From Bifidobacterium eulemuris (GTDB taxonomy: Bacteria; Actinomycetota; Actinomycetes; Actinomycetales; Bifidobacteriaceae), in the NCBI RefSeq assembly GCF_014898155.1, contig NZ_CP062938.1:1426001-1490000 (forward strand): 64,000 nt of DNA, given 5' to 3'. Positions 47,430 through 55,869 of the stretch are shown piece after piece. The notes under the pieces are model-generated. The model worked only from the letters and a program-made list of their open reading frames with translations, was not told where the DNA came from and searched no databases. The position numbers were made by a program, and so were the translations under genes. Each line of letters begins with the position of its first letter. The stretch's first letter is position 1.

Positions 47430-48740
47430 TTATCTGCCGAGTGCGGTGATGGGGATGACGTAGATGCCGTCATTGCGGCGATAGGCGAAGTCGCCCACGC
47501 CGATAAGCACGGCCAGGAATTCCGGAGGCCGCGTACGCGCGCCCGTGCTTTCCGTCAGTTTGGCGTTCAGCCGGTTCAGGTTGGCCGCCGCCTCATCCAC
47601 CTTGTCTTGGCTAGCTTTGATTTCGATGCCCGCCCAACGTCCGTCCGCGAGCTCGATGATCGCGTCGCATTCCAAGCCGGAATCGTCGTGGTAGTACCGC
47701 ACCGGTTCCACGCCGATGTCCGGCAAGGCGCGCGCGTACACCAGCAGATCGCGCATGCACAGGTTTTCGAACATCAACCCGAACGTCTGCCAATCCGCCA
47801 ACAGCGCCGCCGGCCCCATGCCGAGCACCGCGGCCGCGATGGAGGGATCGGCGAAATACCGACGCGCCTTGGTCTGCAACCGTTTGGGTGAACGCGCGGG
47901 TGGCACCCATCCTGGCACGGGATCGATCACGAACATCCGCTCGAACATCGCCACGTATTCGGAAACCGTTCGGGCGGAGATAAAGTCGTCAAGATTCTCT
48001 TCCGCGCCGTACATATCTTTGCGCAAGGTTGCGAAGGTCACGGATTGACCGACATTGCGCGCCAGAGAGTTGAGCAGCCTTCGCGCGGATTCGGAGTCTT
48101 TACCTTGCCGGGGCACGCCTTCGGACAGTGTGAGACGCACGTATTCGCGAATCAGCACCTGGGCGTCGGACACAGGCATGGATTGCGCTTCCGGCCAACC
48201 GCCGCGGCAGACCATGTCCAACAGTTTGGTTGTGCTGCTTTCGGCTTTCGTGGGGGCGAACTCGCCTGCGAACAGGCCGGCAAGACTGACCTCCCCCGTG
48301 GAGTCGCCGGTTTCGGACAGGGTCATCGGACTCATGCGGATGCGCCCGATGCGACCGGAACCGGTATGCTGCGGCCGCTGGTCGTCACGCGGCGTGGAGG
48401 ATCCCGTCAGAATCCATTGCCCCTTGCTGCCGGGTTCGTCGTCGACCTGATGACGGACCTCGTCCCACACGGCGGGCGCCAGTTGCCATTCGTCGATGAC
48501 GTGCGGCCGCTCGCCGAGCAACATCAGGGAAGGATCCGCAGCCGCGAGCGCGAGATTGTTGTCGCGGTCCACATAGGTGATGCTTTCCGCATGCTGACGC
48601 GCGGACCATGTCTTGCCGCACCATTTGGTTCCGGCGATCTCCACCGCGCCGAATATGCGCATGTAGCGTTCGATCTGTTCGTCAACGATGCGCGGGCGAT
48701 AGCCTTCGGGTTTGACTTGGGATGCTCTCTGTTCGGCCAT
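47430..48740 (-). CDS. AAA+ ATPase with DUF4143 domain
   Basis: The 436-residue protein starts MAEQRASQVKPEGYRPRIVD after AAAGGGCGG. The ATPase part has Walker A GTKWCGKTWSA (about residues 40-50), Walker B HVIDEWQLAP and the sensor ILTGSS. The DUF4143 part starts near residue 200 and ends in the conserved ECDAIIELADGRWAGIEIKAS, a PD-(D/E)XK-like core. Such proteins are widespread accessory genes of unknown function. A 23-bp tandem array lies directly upstream of the start, where it would overlap the promoter. Confidence 0.85.
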   Translation of the reverse strand: MAEQRASQVKPEGYRPRIVDEQIERYMRIFGAVEIAGTKWCGKTWSARQHAESITYVDRDNNLALAAADPSLMLLGERPHVIDEWQLAPAVWDEVRHQVDDEPGSKGQWILTGSSTPRDDQRPQHTGSGRIGRIRMSPMTLSETGDSTGEVSLAGLFAGEFAPTKAESSTTKLLDMVCRGGWPEAQSMPVSDAQVLIREYVRLTLSEGVPRQGKDSESARRLLNSLARNVGQSVTFATLRKDMYGAEENLDDFISARTVSEYVAMFERMFVIDPVPGWVPPARSPKRLQTKARRYFADPSIAAAVLGMGPAALLADWQTFGLMFENLCMRDLLVYARALPDIGVEPVRYYHDDSGLECDAIIELADGRWAGIEIKASQDKVDEAAANLNRLNAKLTESTGARTRPPEFLAVLIGVGDFAYRRNDGIYVIPITALGR

Positions 48741-48780
48741 ATTCCGCCCTTTCTTACCCATCGGACATCCACCAACGACA

Positions 48781-48866
48781 AAAATCCGAACTTCTCAACC
48801 ACCAAAATCCGAATCTTCCAACTACAATAATCCGAATTCTCTAACTACCAAAATCCGAATCGTTAC
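48781..48866. repeat. 23-bp tandem array upstream of the DUF4143 ATPase
   Basis: Units start at 48781, 48804, 48827 and 48850. Each begins AAAATCCGAA or a close variant. The array is 41-126 nt before the ATPase start codon. Confidence 0.88.
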
Positions 48867-48886
48867 ATCTATGTCATCACTGGAGT

Positions 48887-49063
48887 GAGATGCCTCGACT
48901 CCGCTCGGCATGACGATGCAGCCATCATCAACGTCATCCTGAACGAAAGCCGCCCGCTCCTTGTCATCCTGAGCGGAGGCCGTAAGGCCGGAGTCGAAGG
49001 ATCTCCACCCTCCCACTCGCCAGAGATGCCTCGACTCCGCTCGGCATGACGATGCAGCCATCA
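48887..49063. repeat. REP-like palindrome cluster with an exact 41-bp repeat
   Basis: A 41-bp sequence beginning GAGATGCCTCGACTCCGCTC is present twice (48887 and 49023). Between them are GTCATCCTGAGCGGAGGCCG and GGAGTCGAAGGATCTCC, a second palindrome type. No gene is present from 48741 to 49118. Confidence 0.85.
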
Positions 49064-49118
49064 CGCCGTCGTTCCGAATGGAGGTGGAAATACATGGCTC
49101 TGCTCGAAATGACGGCCG

Positions 49119-50042
49119 CTATGGCTGGAGTTCATTGAAGAAGGTGAGGATGTCTGTGTTGGCGCGGCGGCTTTCCGGCCATTCGGGGTTGGTGACGTTG
49201 AAGACGTGCTGGAGTTTGGCGCGGTTTTGCGCGTGGTATTCCCGATAGCGGTGGGCGACGCCGCGTTTATCCAACACTTCGTGGAGCCGTCGCGTGTGCG
49301 CGTATAGCAAGGCGTCGTCGGGCGTGGTCAGGATGAACGTCGGCGGCAGCTCACCCATGGGGAGCACATATTCGATGGAGGCCATACGCGCGTATTCTGC
49401 GTCTTTGCGCGGCTCGTCGAACAGCAGGGAACCGAGCAGCCTGAACGACGTCTCGGCTTGACTCCAGTCGCCGCGCAGATCCGATGCCGGGCACGACACG
49501 GCCACCGCGCGGATCCGCCATTCGTCCGCGCGCACGCCGTAGTATTCCCGCAAGGCCGGCGAGCTTGCCGTCAACGCCGTCAGCAGGGTCAGATGCCCGC
49601 CGGCGCTGTCGCCGGTGACGAACAGCCGATCCATGTCGAAGCCGTAGTCCCGCGCGTGCGCGGCCACCCAGTCGAGCGCCGCGAAGATATCCGCCAGCTG
49701 CCCGGCGAAGTCGGTTTCGGGCTGCAGCCTGTAGTTGATATTGACCACACGGAAGCCGCGCGATGCGAAATACTTCGCCTGCGATTCGTTGGTCGCCTTG
49801 GAGCCGGCCACCCATCCGCCGCCGTGAATCACCACCAGCACCGGCCCCGCGGCCCCTTGCGTATCGCCGTACACATCCAGCCGATGAGCACGGATGCCGT
49901 CGGCAAGATACGGTAGATCGAGATGTGTTTCGAGCCGATCGTAGACATGCCCGTAGGCCCGCACCCGAGCCCACACCTCCCCCGCGTCCTTCAGCCGCAG
50001 TGCGTCCAGCAGCAGTTTGCGACCAAGCCTATCGAGTTCCAT
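49119..50042 (-). CDS. Alpha/beta hydrolase, HSL-type esterase/lipase
   Basis: The 307-residue protein has the oxyanion-hole motif VVIHGGGW (about residue 80) and the nucleophile Ser in FVTGDSAGGHL (about 150), as in hormone-sensitive-lipase-like esterases. The Asp and His of the triad probably lie in LTTPDDALLYAH and KLQHVF. No signal peptide is seen, so it is cytoplasmic. AAAGGCGGCGG precedes the ATG used here; upstream in-frame starts lack ribosome sites. The substrate is unknown. Confidence 0.88.
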   Translation of the reverse strand: MELDRLGRKLLLDALRLKDAGEVWARVRAYGHVYDRLETHLDLPYLADGIRAHRLDVYGDTQGAAGPVLVVIHGGGWVAGSKATNESQAKYFASRGFRVVNINYRLQPETDFAGQLADIFAALDWVAAHARDYGFDMDRLFVTGDSAGGHLTLLTALTASSPALREYYGVRADEWRIRAVAVSCPASDLRGDWSQAETSFRLLGSLLFDEPRKDAEYARMASIEYVLPMGELPPTFILTTPDDALLYAHTRRLHEVLDKRGVAHRYREYHAQNRAKLQHVFNVTNPEWPESRRANTDILTFFNELQP

Positions 50043-50205
50043 ATCCGCCGCCTTTCGCCGACTATCCCATGCACCCCACCATAGACCCGCACAGCTGAAA
50101 GGGCGGCCAAAGTACACCTCATCGTCTCGCCCCCACCCCTTTGTCACCACCCCGAGCGGGGCATGTTCATGCCGCGATTCGACGTACAAACCGCCCAATT
50201 GCACT
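50043..50205. other. Spacer upstream of the esterase gene
   Basis: Nothing recognisable except the esterase ribosome site; the four-box element follows. Confidence 0.4.
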
Positions 50206-50401
50206 TACCTGCATTAGCGGTAGTGGATTTTCGTGTCCGCGGAAGTCGATCTGCGTTAGCGGTAGTGCTCCTTTGCCGCCATCTCGTCTATACTCGCTGA
50301 AATACCAAGCCTGATACGGGGCGTATGCCCTAAAGACCACCGCCGCTAACGCAGATCGACTTCCGCGGACACGAAAATCCACTACCGCTAACGTAGATAG
50401 G
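50206..50401. repeat. Four-box GTTAGCGGTAGTG element, copy 2
   Basis: Boxes start at 50210, 50252, 50338 and 50380, with the same 42-86-42 spacing as copy 1. In this copy the bases between boxes also pair (GATTTTCGTGTCCGCGGAAG against its complement), so the arms form an almost perfect stem of about 60 bp. Confidence 0.92.
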
Positions 50402-50458
50402 ACTGTCCAGACCACCGGTTGCCGCCACGAACCCTCCTCTGCTCAGGAGGATAAAGAA

Positions 50459-50488
50459 AGGCGGTCGACGTAAGCACGTCAACCGCCT
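50459..50488 (-). terminator. Terminator downstream of the GH3 gene
   Basis: AGGCGGTTGACGT pairs with ACGTCGACCGCCT (one mismatch) around a 4-nt loop and is followed by TTTCTTTAT on the minus strand. Confidence 0.85.
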
Positions 50489-50531
50489 GATCGCAACAGG
50501 AGAGAAAGGAAGAAAAGCTATTGGAGAGCCG

Positions 50532-53426
50532 TCACTCGGCGGCAGGCACCTCCTTCACCACAGTCTTGAGCTTGCGGTTGCACAGTATCAGAGCCGCGAT
50601 GCACAGCACGGCGATCATCACCAATTCCACGCTGGTTATGATCACATACCGATGCCAATCCAGCGTACGGGAACCGATCAACTGAGCGCGCGAATCCATA
50701 TACAGAATATGGTGTGCGGCCTGCTGCAAGTAGTAGATATCCGCATCCGTTTCGCATCGGACATCCACACCTCCACCGATCAGCAACCATGCATCAGTGC
50801 CCGCACGCAACGCCGCATCCGCAGAGCCACGCACCAGTTCATCTTCAGGCATATCGGTGACTGTCTTCCCACGGAAGCCCCATTCATCGCGCAACACCTC
50901 AGTCATCAGCGCTTCGGAAGTGCCAACCCAGTCGTCACCGATGAAATTCATACTGTTCATCAGCGCGGTGGTGCCGCCATCTTTCACCGCCATCTCAAAC
51001 GGCTTGAGATAGATTTCTCGAATGGCCTGTTCGTTGCTGTAGGTGTGGAGTCGACCGGAACGTTCCGTCTCCTGATCATTCAATGCGAAATGCTTGATAT
51101 AGGTGTTCAGACCGTTCTCTCGAGTGACCTCCACCACGTCAGCAGCCATACGTCCGGAGAGATAGGAGTCCTCGGAATAGTATTCATAGTTCCTTCCAGA
51201 GAAGGCCCAACGATGCATGTTCATAGCAGGTGCGTTCCATCCCGTCAGACCGAGCGAATGACACTGATCAGACATCTGAGCGCCGAATTCCTGCGCCAGC
51301 TCCGTATTGAACGTGGCCGCCAGCAATGGAATGCTTGGATAGGCAACGCCCTTCAGGTCGGAGCCGAACATCCACGCGATGCCCAGCGGCCCGTCGGCGT
51401 CCGTCGTTTCCGGCTTGTCAATCGACTTGATTTCCGGAGATGAGTATGCGGAATCCTCGACCAGCGCCTGCAGCTCATCCAAGGTCAACTGCGAGATGAG
51501 CTCCTGCCATTGTTCATCGTCATAGTCGACATCGGCCATATCCGCCAAAGTCAGATCACCGTCGACGGCATAGTCGACGCCTTCCTGCATAGTTTGCGTC
51601 ACCATTGTGTCGTACGACTCATCGTAGGCGTTGGGGTCATCCTCAAACGCAGTGGACTTGAGTTCAGAGCTCACGGAATTCATTGCATCCGCGTAATTGG
51701 CGAAACCGTTCTGACGGGACAGATAGATGCCACGTGCGGCATCATCGAATTGGTTGTACGCCTGCTGATCGTCCGTGGAACGTTTGTTGTCTCCGGAGAA
51801 GAAATACTGTTCCTGCATGTGTCCGGACACCTGTCCATACGATTCATGCGCATTGGCGCGGACCGAGAACACATATTCGCCTGCGTCCAGCATATACGCG
51901 CCGGTCGTTCCATCCGCGTTTTCATACGTGGAATCATACGAAGCGAGATCCTCCACAGAGACTTCCACCGTCAACGTCTGAGATTCGCCAGGCTGCAGCT
52001 CGTCGGTTTTGGCATAGCCGACCAGCGAGACCGCCGCCTTTTCGACTCCGTGTTGGCGATCGTAATCCGTGTAGGGAGCCGTCACATACAGCTGCACCAC
52101 TTCCTTGCCGGCCACAGCGCCGGTGTTCGTCACTTCGACATCGACACTGACGGTACCGTCCGATTCGATGGCGGAACCATCCTGCAGACCACCTACGATA
52201 TGCTGCTCAAAAGTCGTGTATGACAAGCCATATCCGAACGGGAACGCCACTATGCTGTCGTAGTCCCGTCCGTAGTCATAGGTCCTCTGCGTCTTGGTAT
52301 TGGTGATCACTGCTTCTTCGGCGTAGGCGGTCTCAAACCACTTGTACCCCAAATAGATACCTTCGACGTAGTCGACATAGTGGCTGCCCTCACGGTTTGA
52401 GGCTTCTTGCTCGCCAAAGTTTTCACTCACCGGGTTACTGTAATTGTCATACAGCCAGGTGTCGGGCAGCTTGCCAGACGGATTGACTTCGCCGGTAAGG
52501 ATTTTGCCAAGCGCGCTGAAGCCATAAGGCCCAGGCAAGCCGGCCCACACACAAGCATCCACCCCATACTCGTCCAGAAATCCCATTTCCAAAGCGTTGG
52601 CGCTGTTCACCACAACAATCAGCGTGTCGAACGTCTCGCTCGCCCGCTGGAGGATGTCGCGCTCGTTGGGGCTGAGCTGCAGATAATCCGCACCATCCAC
52701 GGTGCCATACATGGTCAGGTCGTCACCTTCACCGCCGGAACGCCCCAGCACCATAATCGCAGTATCGGAGTATTCCCGCATCGCTTCGAATGACGCTGTA
52801 CCGGTAAAGGAATCAACCGGCACCTCATCATTAGACAGACTCACCGCTTGATATCCCAGATCCTCGCCGGTGGGCTCGGAGACAGAATATACGGCTTCAT
52901 CAACCGGAGCGCTGTTGGTCTCGATACCGGCGCTGTTCAGCGAGCCGATGATGGAAATAGAGTCGCCTGCGGAGACGCTACCCGAACCGGAACCGCTATA
53001 CACCGGATTGTATGCGGCAGAGCCCAATAGATTCACTTGCTGCGATTGCAGAGGCAACGCGCCATTATCGTTACGCATCAACGTCATACCCTCGCCGCCG
53101 ATGCGATCAATCAGGTCATACCAGTCGTCTTTATCAGTAGCGACTTCCACACTTCCCTGATCGGTTTTAGTGAACACACTATCGATATTCGCCGAGTATG
53201 TCGATGTCAGCAGATTCAAAGCCACGGTCGCGCCAACGACGACGACAGCCACAGTCCCCAGCAGCGCGTTCCCAGCGACAACATGCTTTGCAACCACCAC
53301 TCCAACTTGCTTCTTTCGTCGCATATGTATGGTCAGTGCAATGGCTGATGCCACGATGACGATTGCTAAAACAATTACGAGCGCGATGCAATAATTGATG
53401 AACATCTCAGGTGATGCCGCAATCAT
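50532..53426 (-). CDS. Membrane-anchored glycoside hydrolase family 3 protein with swapped domain order
   Basis: GH3 enzymes remove sugars from non-reducing ends. The 964-residue protein has two membrane helices at the N-terminus and one near the C-terminus. The domains appear in the reverse of the usual order: the (alpha/beta)6 sandwich comes first (from GGEGMTLMRNDNGALPL, with GLPGPYGFSALGKILTG), then an FnIII-like domain, then the TIM-barrel half (DGPLGIAW, NTYIKHFALNDQETER). The nucleophile Asp is probably in GKTVTDMPEDE, near residue 857. AAAGGAGG precedes the ATG. Its codons are less GC-biased than those of neighbours. It ends an operon with GH43 and a GtrA-like gene. The substrate is unknown. 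Confidence 0.85.
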   Translation of the reverse strand: MIAASPEMFINYCIALVIVLAIVIVASAIALTIHMRRKKQVGVVVAKHVVAGNALLGTVAVVVVGATVALNLLTSTYSANIDSVFTKTDQGSVEVATDKDDWYDLIDRIGGEGMTLMRNDNGALPLQSQQVNLLGSAAYNPVYSGSGSGSVSAGDSISIIGSLNSAGIETNSAPVDEAVYSVSEPTGEDLGYQAVSLSNDEVPVDSFTGTASFEAMREYSDTAIMVLGRSGGEGDDLTMYGTVDGADYLQLSPNERDILQRASETFDTLIVVVNSANALEMGFLDEYGVDACVWAGLPGPYGFSALGKILTGEVNPSGKLPDTWLYDNYSNPVSENFGEQEASNREGSHYVDYVEGIYLGYKWFETAYAEEAVITNTKTQRTYDYGRDYDSIVAFPFGYGLSYTTFEQHIVGGLQDGSAIESDGTVSVDVEVTNTGAVAGKEVVQLYVTAPYTDYDRQHGVEKAAVSLVGYAKTDELQPGESQTLTVEVSVEDLASYDSTYENADGTTGAYMLDAGEYVFSVRANAHESYGQVSGHMQEQYFFSGDNKRSTDDQQAYNQFDDAARGIYLSRQNGFANYADAMNSVSSELKSTAFEDDPNAYDESYDTMVTQTMQEGVDYAVDGDLTLADMADVDYDDEQWQELISQLTLDELQALVEDSAYSSPEIKSIDKPETTDADGPLGIAWMFGSDLKGVAYPSIPLLAATFNTELAQEFGAQMSDQCHSLGLTGWNAPAMNMHRWAFSGRNYEYYSEDSYLSGRMAADVVEVTRENGLNTYIKHFALNDQETERSGRLHTYSNEQAIREIYLKPFEMAVKDGGTTALMNSMNFIGDDWVGTSEALMTEVLRDEWGFRGKTVTDMPEDELVRGSADAALRAGTDAWLLIGGGVDVRCETDADIYYLQQAAHHILYMDSRAQLIGSRTLDWHRYVIITSVELVMIAVLCIAALILCNRKLKTVVKEVPAAE

Positions 53427-53472
53427 GTCAATCCTCCTTTGGATTTCTTCTCTTGTGTTGTTTGTTGAACAG

Positions 53473-54171
53473 TTACTTTTGTTTGAAGATGATCTTCATG
53501 ATGGGGTAGAAGACCCAGAACGAGATCGCGCAGTTGATGAGCATGGTCACCAGGTCGGCGACCGTGGCACCGGTGCCGGAGCCCATCACGCCGATGCACC
53601 AGCCGTAGAGCGGCGCTTTGTACAGGCCCTGCAGCGCGGCCGCGCCGATCGTGATGATCGCGTAGGCGAGCACGTACCAGGCCGCGGCCTTCCACACGTT
53701 GCCGGTGGATTTGAAGGTCACGTTGCGTTGGGTGATGAAGTTGATCACCTGCGCCACGGCCATCGCGATCTCCACGGCGAGGAAGTACGCGAGTCCGCCG
53801 CCACCGCCGGACGCGATCGAACCGGCCGCGTAGTCGAACACGTAGTAGGCGCTGCCATCGATGTTCTGCCCGACGGGGAGCACCTGGAACGTGGTGTCGA
53901 CCAGCGCGGTGAAGCCGAACGCCCATTTGAGCACCGGCATCAGCACCAGTTGCAGCACGGTCACCGCGTTGCACACGATGAAGAACATGATGAACTCGGC
54001 CAGTCCGTGATGCTTGGCGTCGAACGCCGCCCACCAGCCTTTGACCGCGCGCACGACGGCGTTGCCCTGCATGGCGACGCCACCGCCCGCGCCGGATTCG
54101 CCGCCGACTTCGCCGTTGACGTTGGCTCCGACGCTGGCCTCAACGTTGATTCCGACTGTGTTCTGCGTCAT
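53473..54171 (-). CDS. GtrA-like membrane protein
   Basis: GtrA-family proteins are small four-helix membrane proteins thought to flip lipid-linked sugars. The 232-residue protein has a Gly/Val/Asn-rich N-terminal tail, then helices from about residue 55 (LAEFIMFFIVCNAVTVLQLV), the family-typical AVAQVINFITQRNVTFKS, and two more. AAAGGAGGTG precedes the ATG, which overlaps the GH43 stop (ATGA). Translational coupling to a GH43 enzyme is unusual for this family. An extended N-terminus of about 50 residues is also atypical. Confidence 0.8.
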   Translation of the reverse strand: MTQNTVGINVEASVGANVNGEVGGESGAGGGVAMQGNAVVRAVKGWWAAFDAKHHGLAEFIMFFIVCNAVTVLQLVLMPVLKWAFGFTALVDTTFQVLPVGQNIDGSAYYVFDYAAGSIASGGGGGLAYFLAVEIAMAVAQVINFITQRNVTFKSTGNVWKAAAWYVLAYAIITIGAAALQGLYKAPLYGWCIGVMGSGTGATVADLVTMLINCAISFWVFYPIMKIIFKQK

Positions 54172-55712
54172 TGTTTCACCTCCTTTGAGTTGAGTTCGAA
54201 CGATTGGAAATCCATGGATCCCTCGCCCCGGTACGTGAAGTACAGGGCGGCCGGCCGGTCGCCGACGGCAGGCGGTTCGGCCGGAGCGCTGTACGCGCCC
54301 CACGCCGCCCCCGCCGCGGATTCGCCCGTTTGCACGGGGATTTCGGCGATGACGCGCCCGCCGTCCGGGTCGAAACTGACGCGCATCACGCCTTGCGCCG
54401 GCCCGCGAGCGCCGTCTCCCTTGTGGGCACGCATGGTGACCGCGATCGACGAGACTTGGTCGAGTCCGTCGAAGTATTTGAATCCGGCGACCGCGCCGTC
54501 GTGCATATTGGCGATGTATTGCCTCGCGACCGGCGTCGCGCCGACCGCGGCCGGGTTCACGTCGCGCCTGTCTTGCGTGAAGTAGGGATGCGCGGCCAGC
54601 CGCTTCTTCGGATTCGACCCGTCGTATCGGCCCGCCCCGTCCGCACTCCACAGGTTGCAGGCGATGCGCGCCTCGTAAATCCCCTTGCCGCGCAATGGTC
54701 CGCCGTTGAGTCCGCAGCTGGTGACTTCGGCCTGGGCGAACCGCCAGACGCCCCGCTCGTCGCGCGTGGCCTCCAGCTTCTCCGCGCAGGCTTGGCGCGC
54801 GTAGGAGCTGCGGTTGGTCTGACGATGGTAGAAGGTGTAGAAGTCGTCGCCGATGCGCAGCATGCCGCCGTGGGTGTTGCCCGTGTAGTTCGAGGCGGTC
54901 TTCTCGTCCACGTATCCCTTAAGTCCCACGTCGCCGATGCTGACCAGCGTGCCACCGAACTCGAAGCCTTCGGTCGGCCGATCGGAGACCGCATAGCACA
55001 GCTCGTGGTTGAGTCGGGACGAGTACACGAAGTAGTAGCGGCCGTCGTATTTGCGCATCGAGCTGGCTTCGAAGAACTCATGCCCGGCGAAGGAGCCCGG
55101 CCCCGACTTGGGGAACAGCAGCTTCTCCGGCGTTTTGATGGTGACCATGTCGTCTTCGAGTTCGAGCACGTACCCGCCGTCGAAGCCGAGTTTGCGGCCA
55201 CCGGTCGCGATGGCCGGCACGGGCGTGTAGAAGCCGGAGTACAGGTAGACGCGGTTGTCGTCGTCCACCAGCACGCCGGGGTCGAAGGGGAAGGAATCAC
55301 CCTTGCGCCGACCCCACAGGGTGCCGTCGGGGTAATGCACGTGGCCGTGGAATTCGAACGGTCCGGCCGGATGGTCGGCCACGGCCACGCCCATCAATCC
55401 CATGAAATCGAAGGCGTAATACAGGTAGTAGCGGCCGTCCGGACCGACGGTCACATCGGGCGCGAACAGCAGTCGCAGGCCGAGTCGGTTCTTCGGATCC
55501 TGGTTTTTGCGGTAGATCACGCCCTCGTAGCGCCAGTCACTCAGGTCGTCTACCGGAGCGGACCAGGTGACGTAGTCGTTCACGCAGAACATCGGAGCGC
55601 CGAAGCGGTCGTGCGAGCCGTAGATGTAGACCCGGTCGCCGAACACGTACGGTTCGGCGTCGGGAATGTACTCGCCGGCCGGCAGATAGGGGTTGAACGC
55701 TTGGTTGCTCAC
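54168..55712 (-). CDS. Glycoside hydrolase family 43 protein
   Basis: GH43 enzymes act on arabinose- or xylose-containing glycans. The 514-residue protein has the five-bladed propeller: base Asp in YIPDAEPYVFGDRVYIYGS, the pKa Asp in LLFAPDVTVGPDG and the general acid Glu in FFEASSMRK (about residue 205). A C-terminal beta-sandwich of about 140 residues resembles CBM6. No signal peptide exists, so it acts in the cytoplasm on imported oligosaccharides. The GTG start follows GAAGGAACC. It heads the GH43-GtrA-GH3 operon. Arabinofuranosidase or xylosidase activity is likely but unproven. Confidence 0.88.
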   Translation of the reverse strand: MSNQAFNPYLPAGEYIPDAEPYVFGDRVYIYGSHDRFGAPMFCVNDYVTWSAPVDDLSDWRYEGVIYRKNQDPKNRLGLRLLFAPDVTVGPDGRYYLYYAFDFMGLMGVAVADHPAGPFEFHGHVHYPDGTLWGRRKGDSFPFDPGVLVDDDNRVYLYSGFYTPVPAIATGGRKLGFDGGYVLELEDDMVTIKTPEKLLFPKSGPGSFAGHEFFEASSMRKYDGRYYFVYSSRLNHELCYAVSDRPTEGFEFGGTLVSIGDVGLKGYVDEKTASNYTGNTHGGMLRIGDDFYTFYHRQTNRSSYARQACAEKLEATRDERGVWRFAQAEVTSCGLNGGPLRGKGIYEARIACNLWSADGAGRYDGSNPKKRLAAHPYFTQDRRDVNPAAVGATPVARQYIANMHDGAVAGFKYFDGLDQVSSIAVTMRAHKGDGARGPAQGVMRVSFDPDGGRVIAEIPVQTGESAAGAAWGAYSAPAEPPAVGDRPAALYFTYRGEGSMDFQSFELNSKEVKQ

Positions 55713-55832
55713 GTTAGGTTCCTTCGTCGTCGAAAACTCCACATTGATGTTGGAACCATATTCGCAAAGCCGGGCGCGGCATAGGCGACCGTTGCACAAA
55801 CGGAAAGTTTATTGCACGAACGAAGTGGTGAG

Positions 55833-55862
55833 ATTCCTCGACTCCGCTCGGAATGACGGCGG
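55833..55862. repeat. REP-like palindrome half between the GH43 and kinase genes
   Basis: GATTCCTCGACTCCGCTCGG continues into AATGACGG, the same dispersed sequence as at the other REP sites. It lies directly after the kinase stop codon. Confidence 0.75.
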
Positions 55863-55869
55863 CGTAAAG

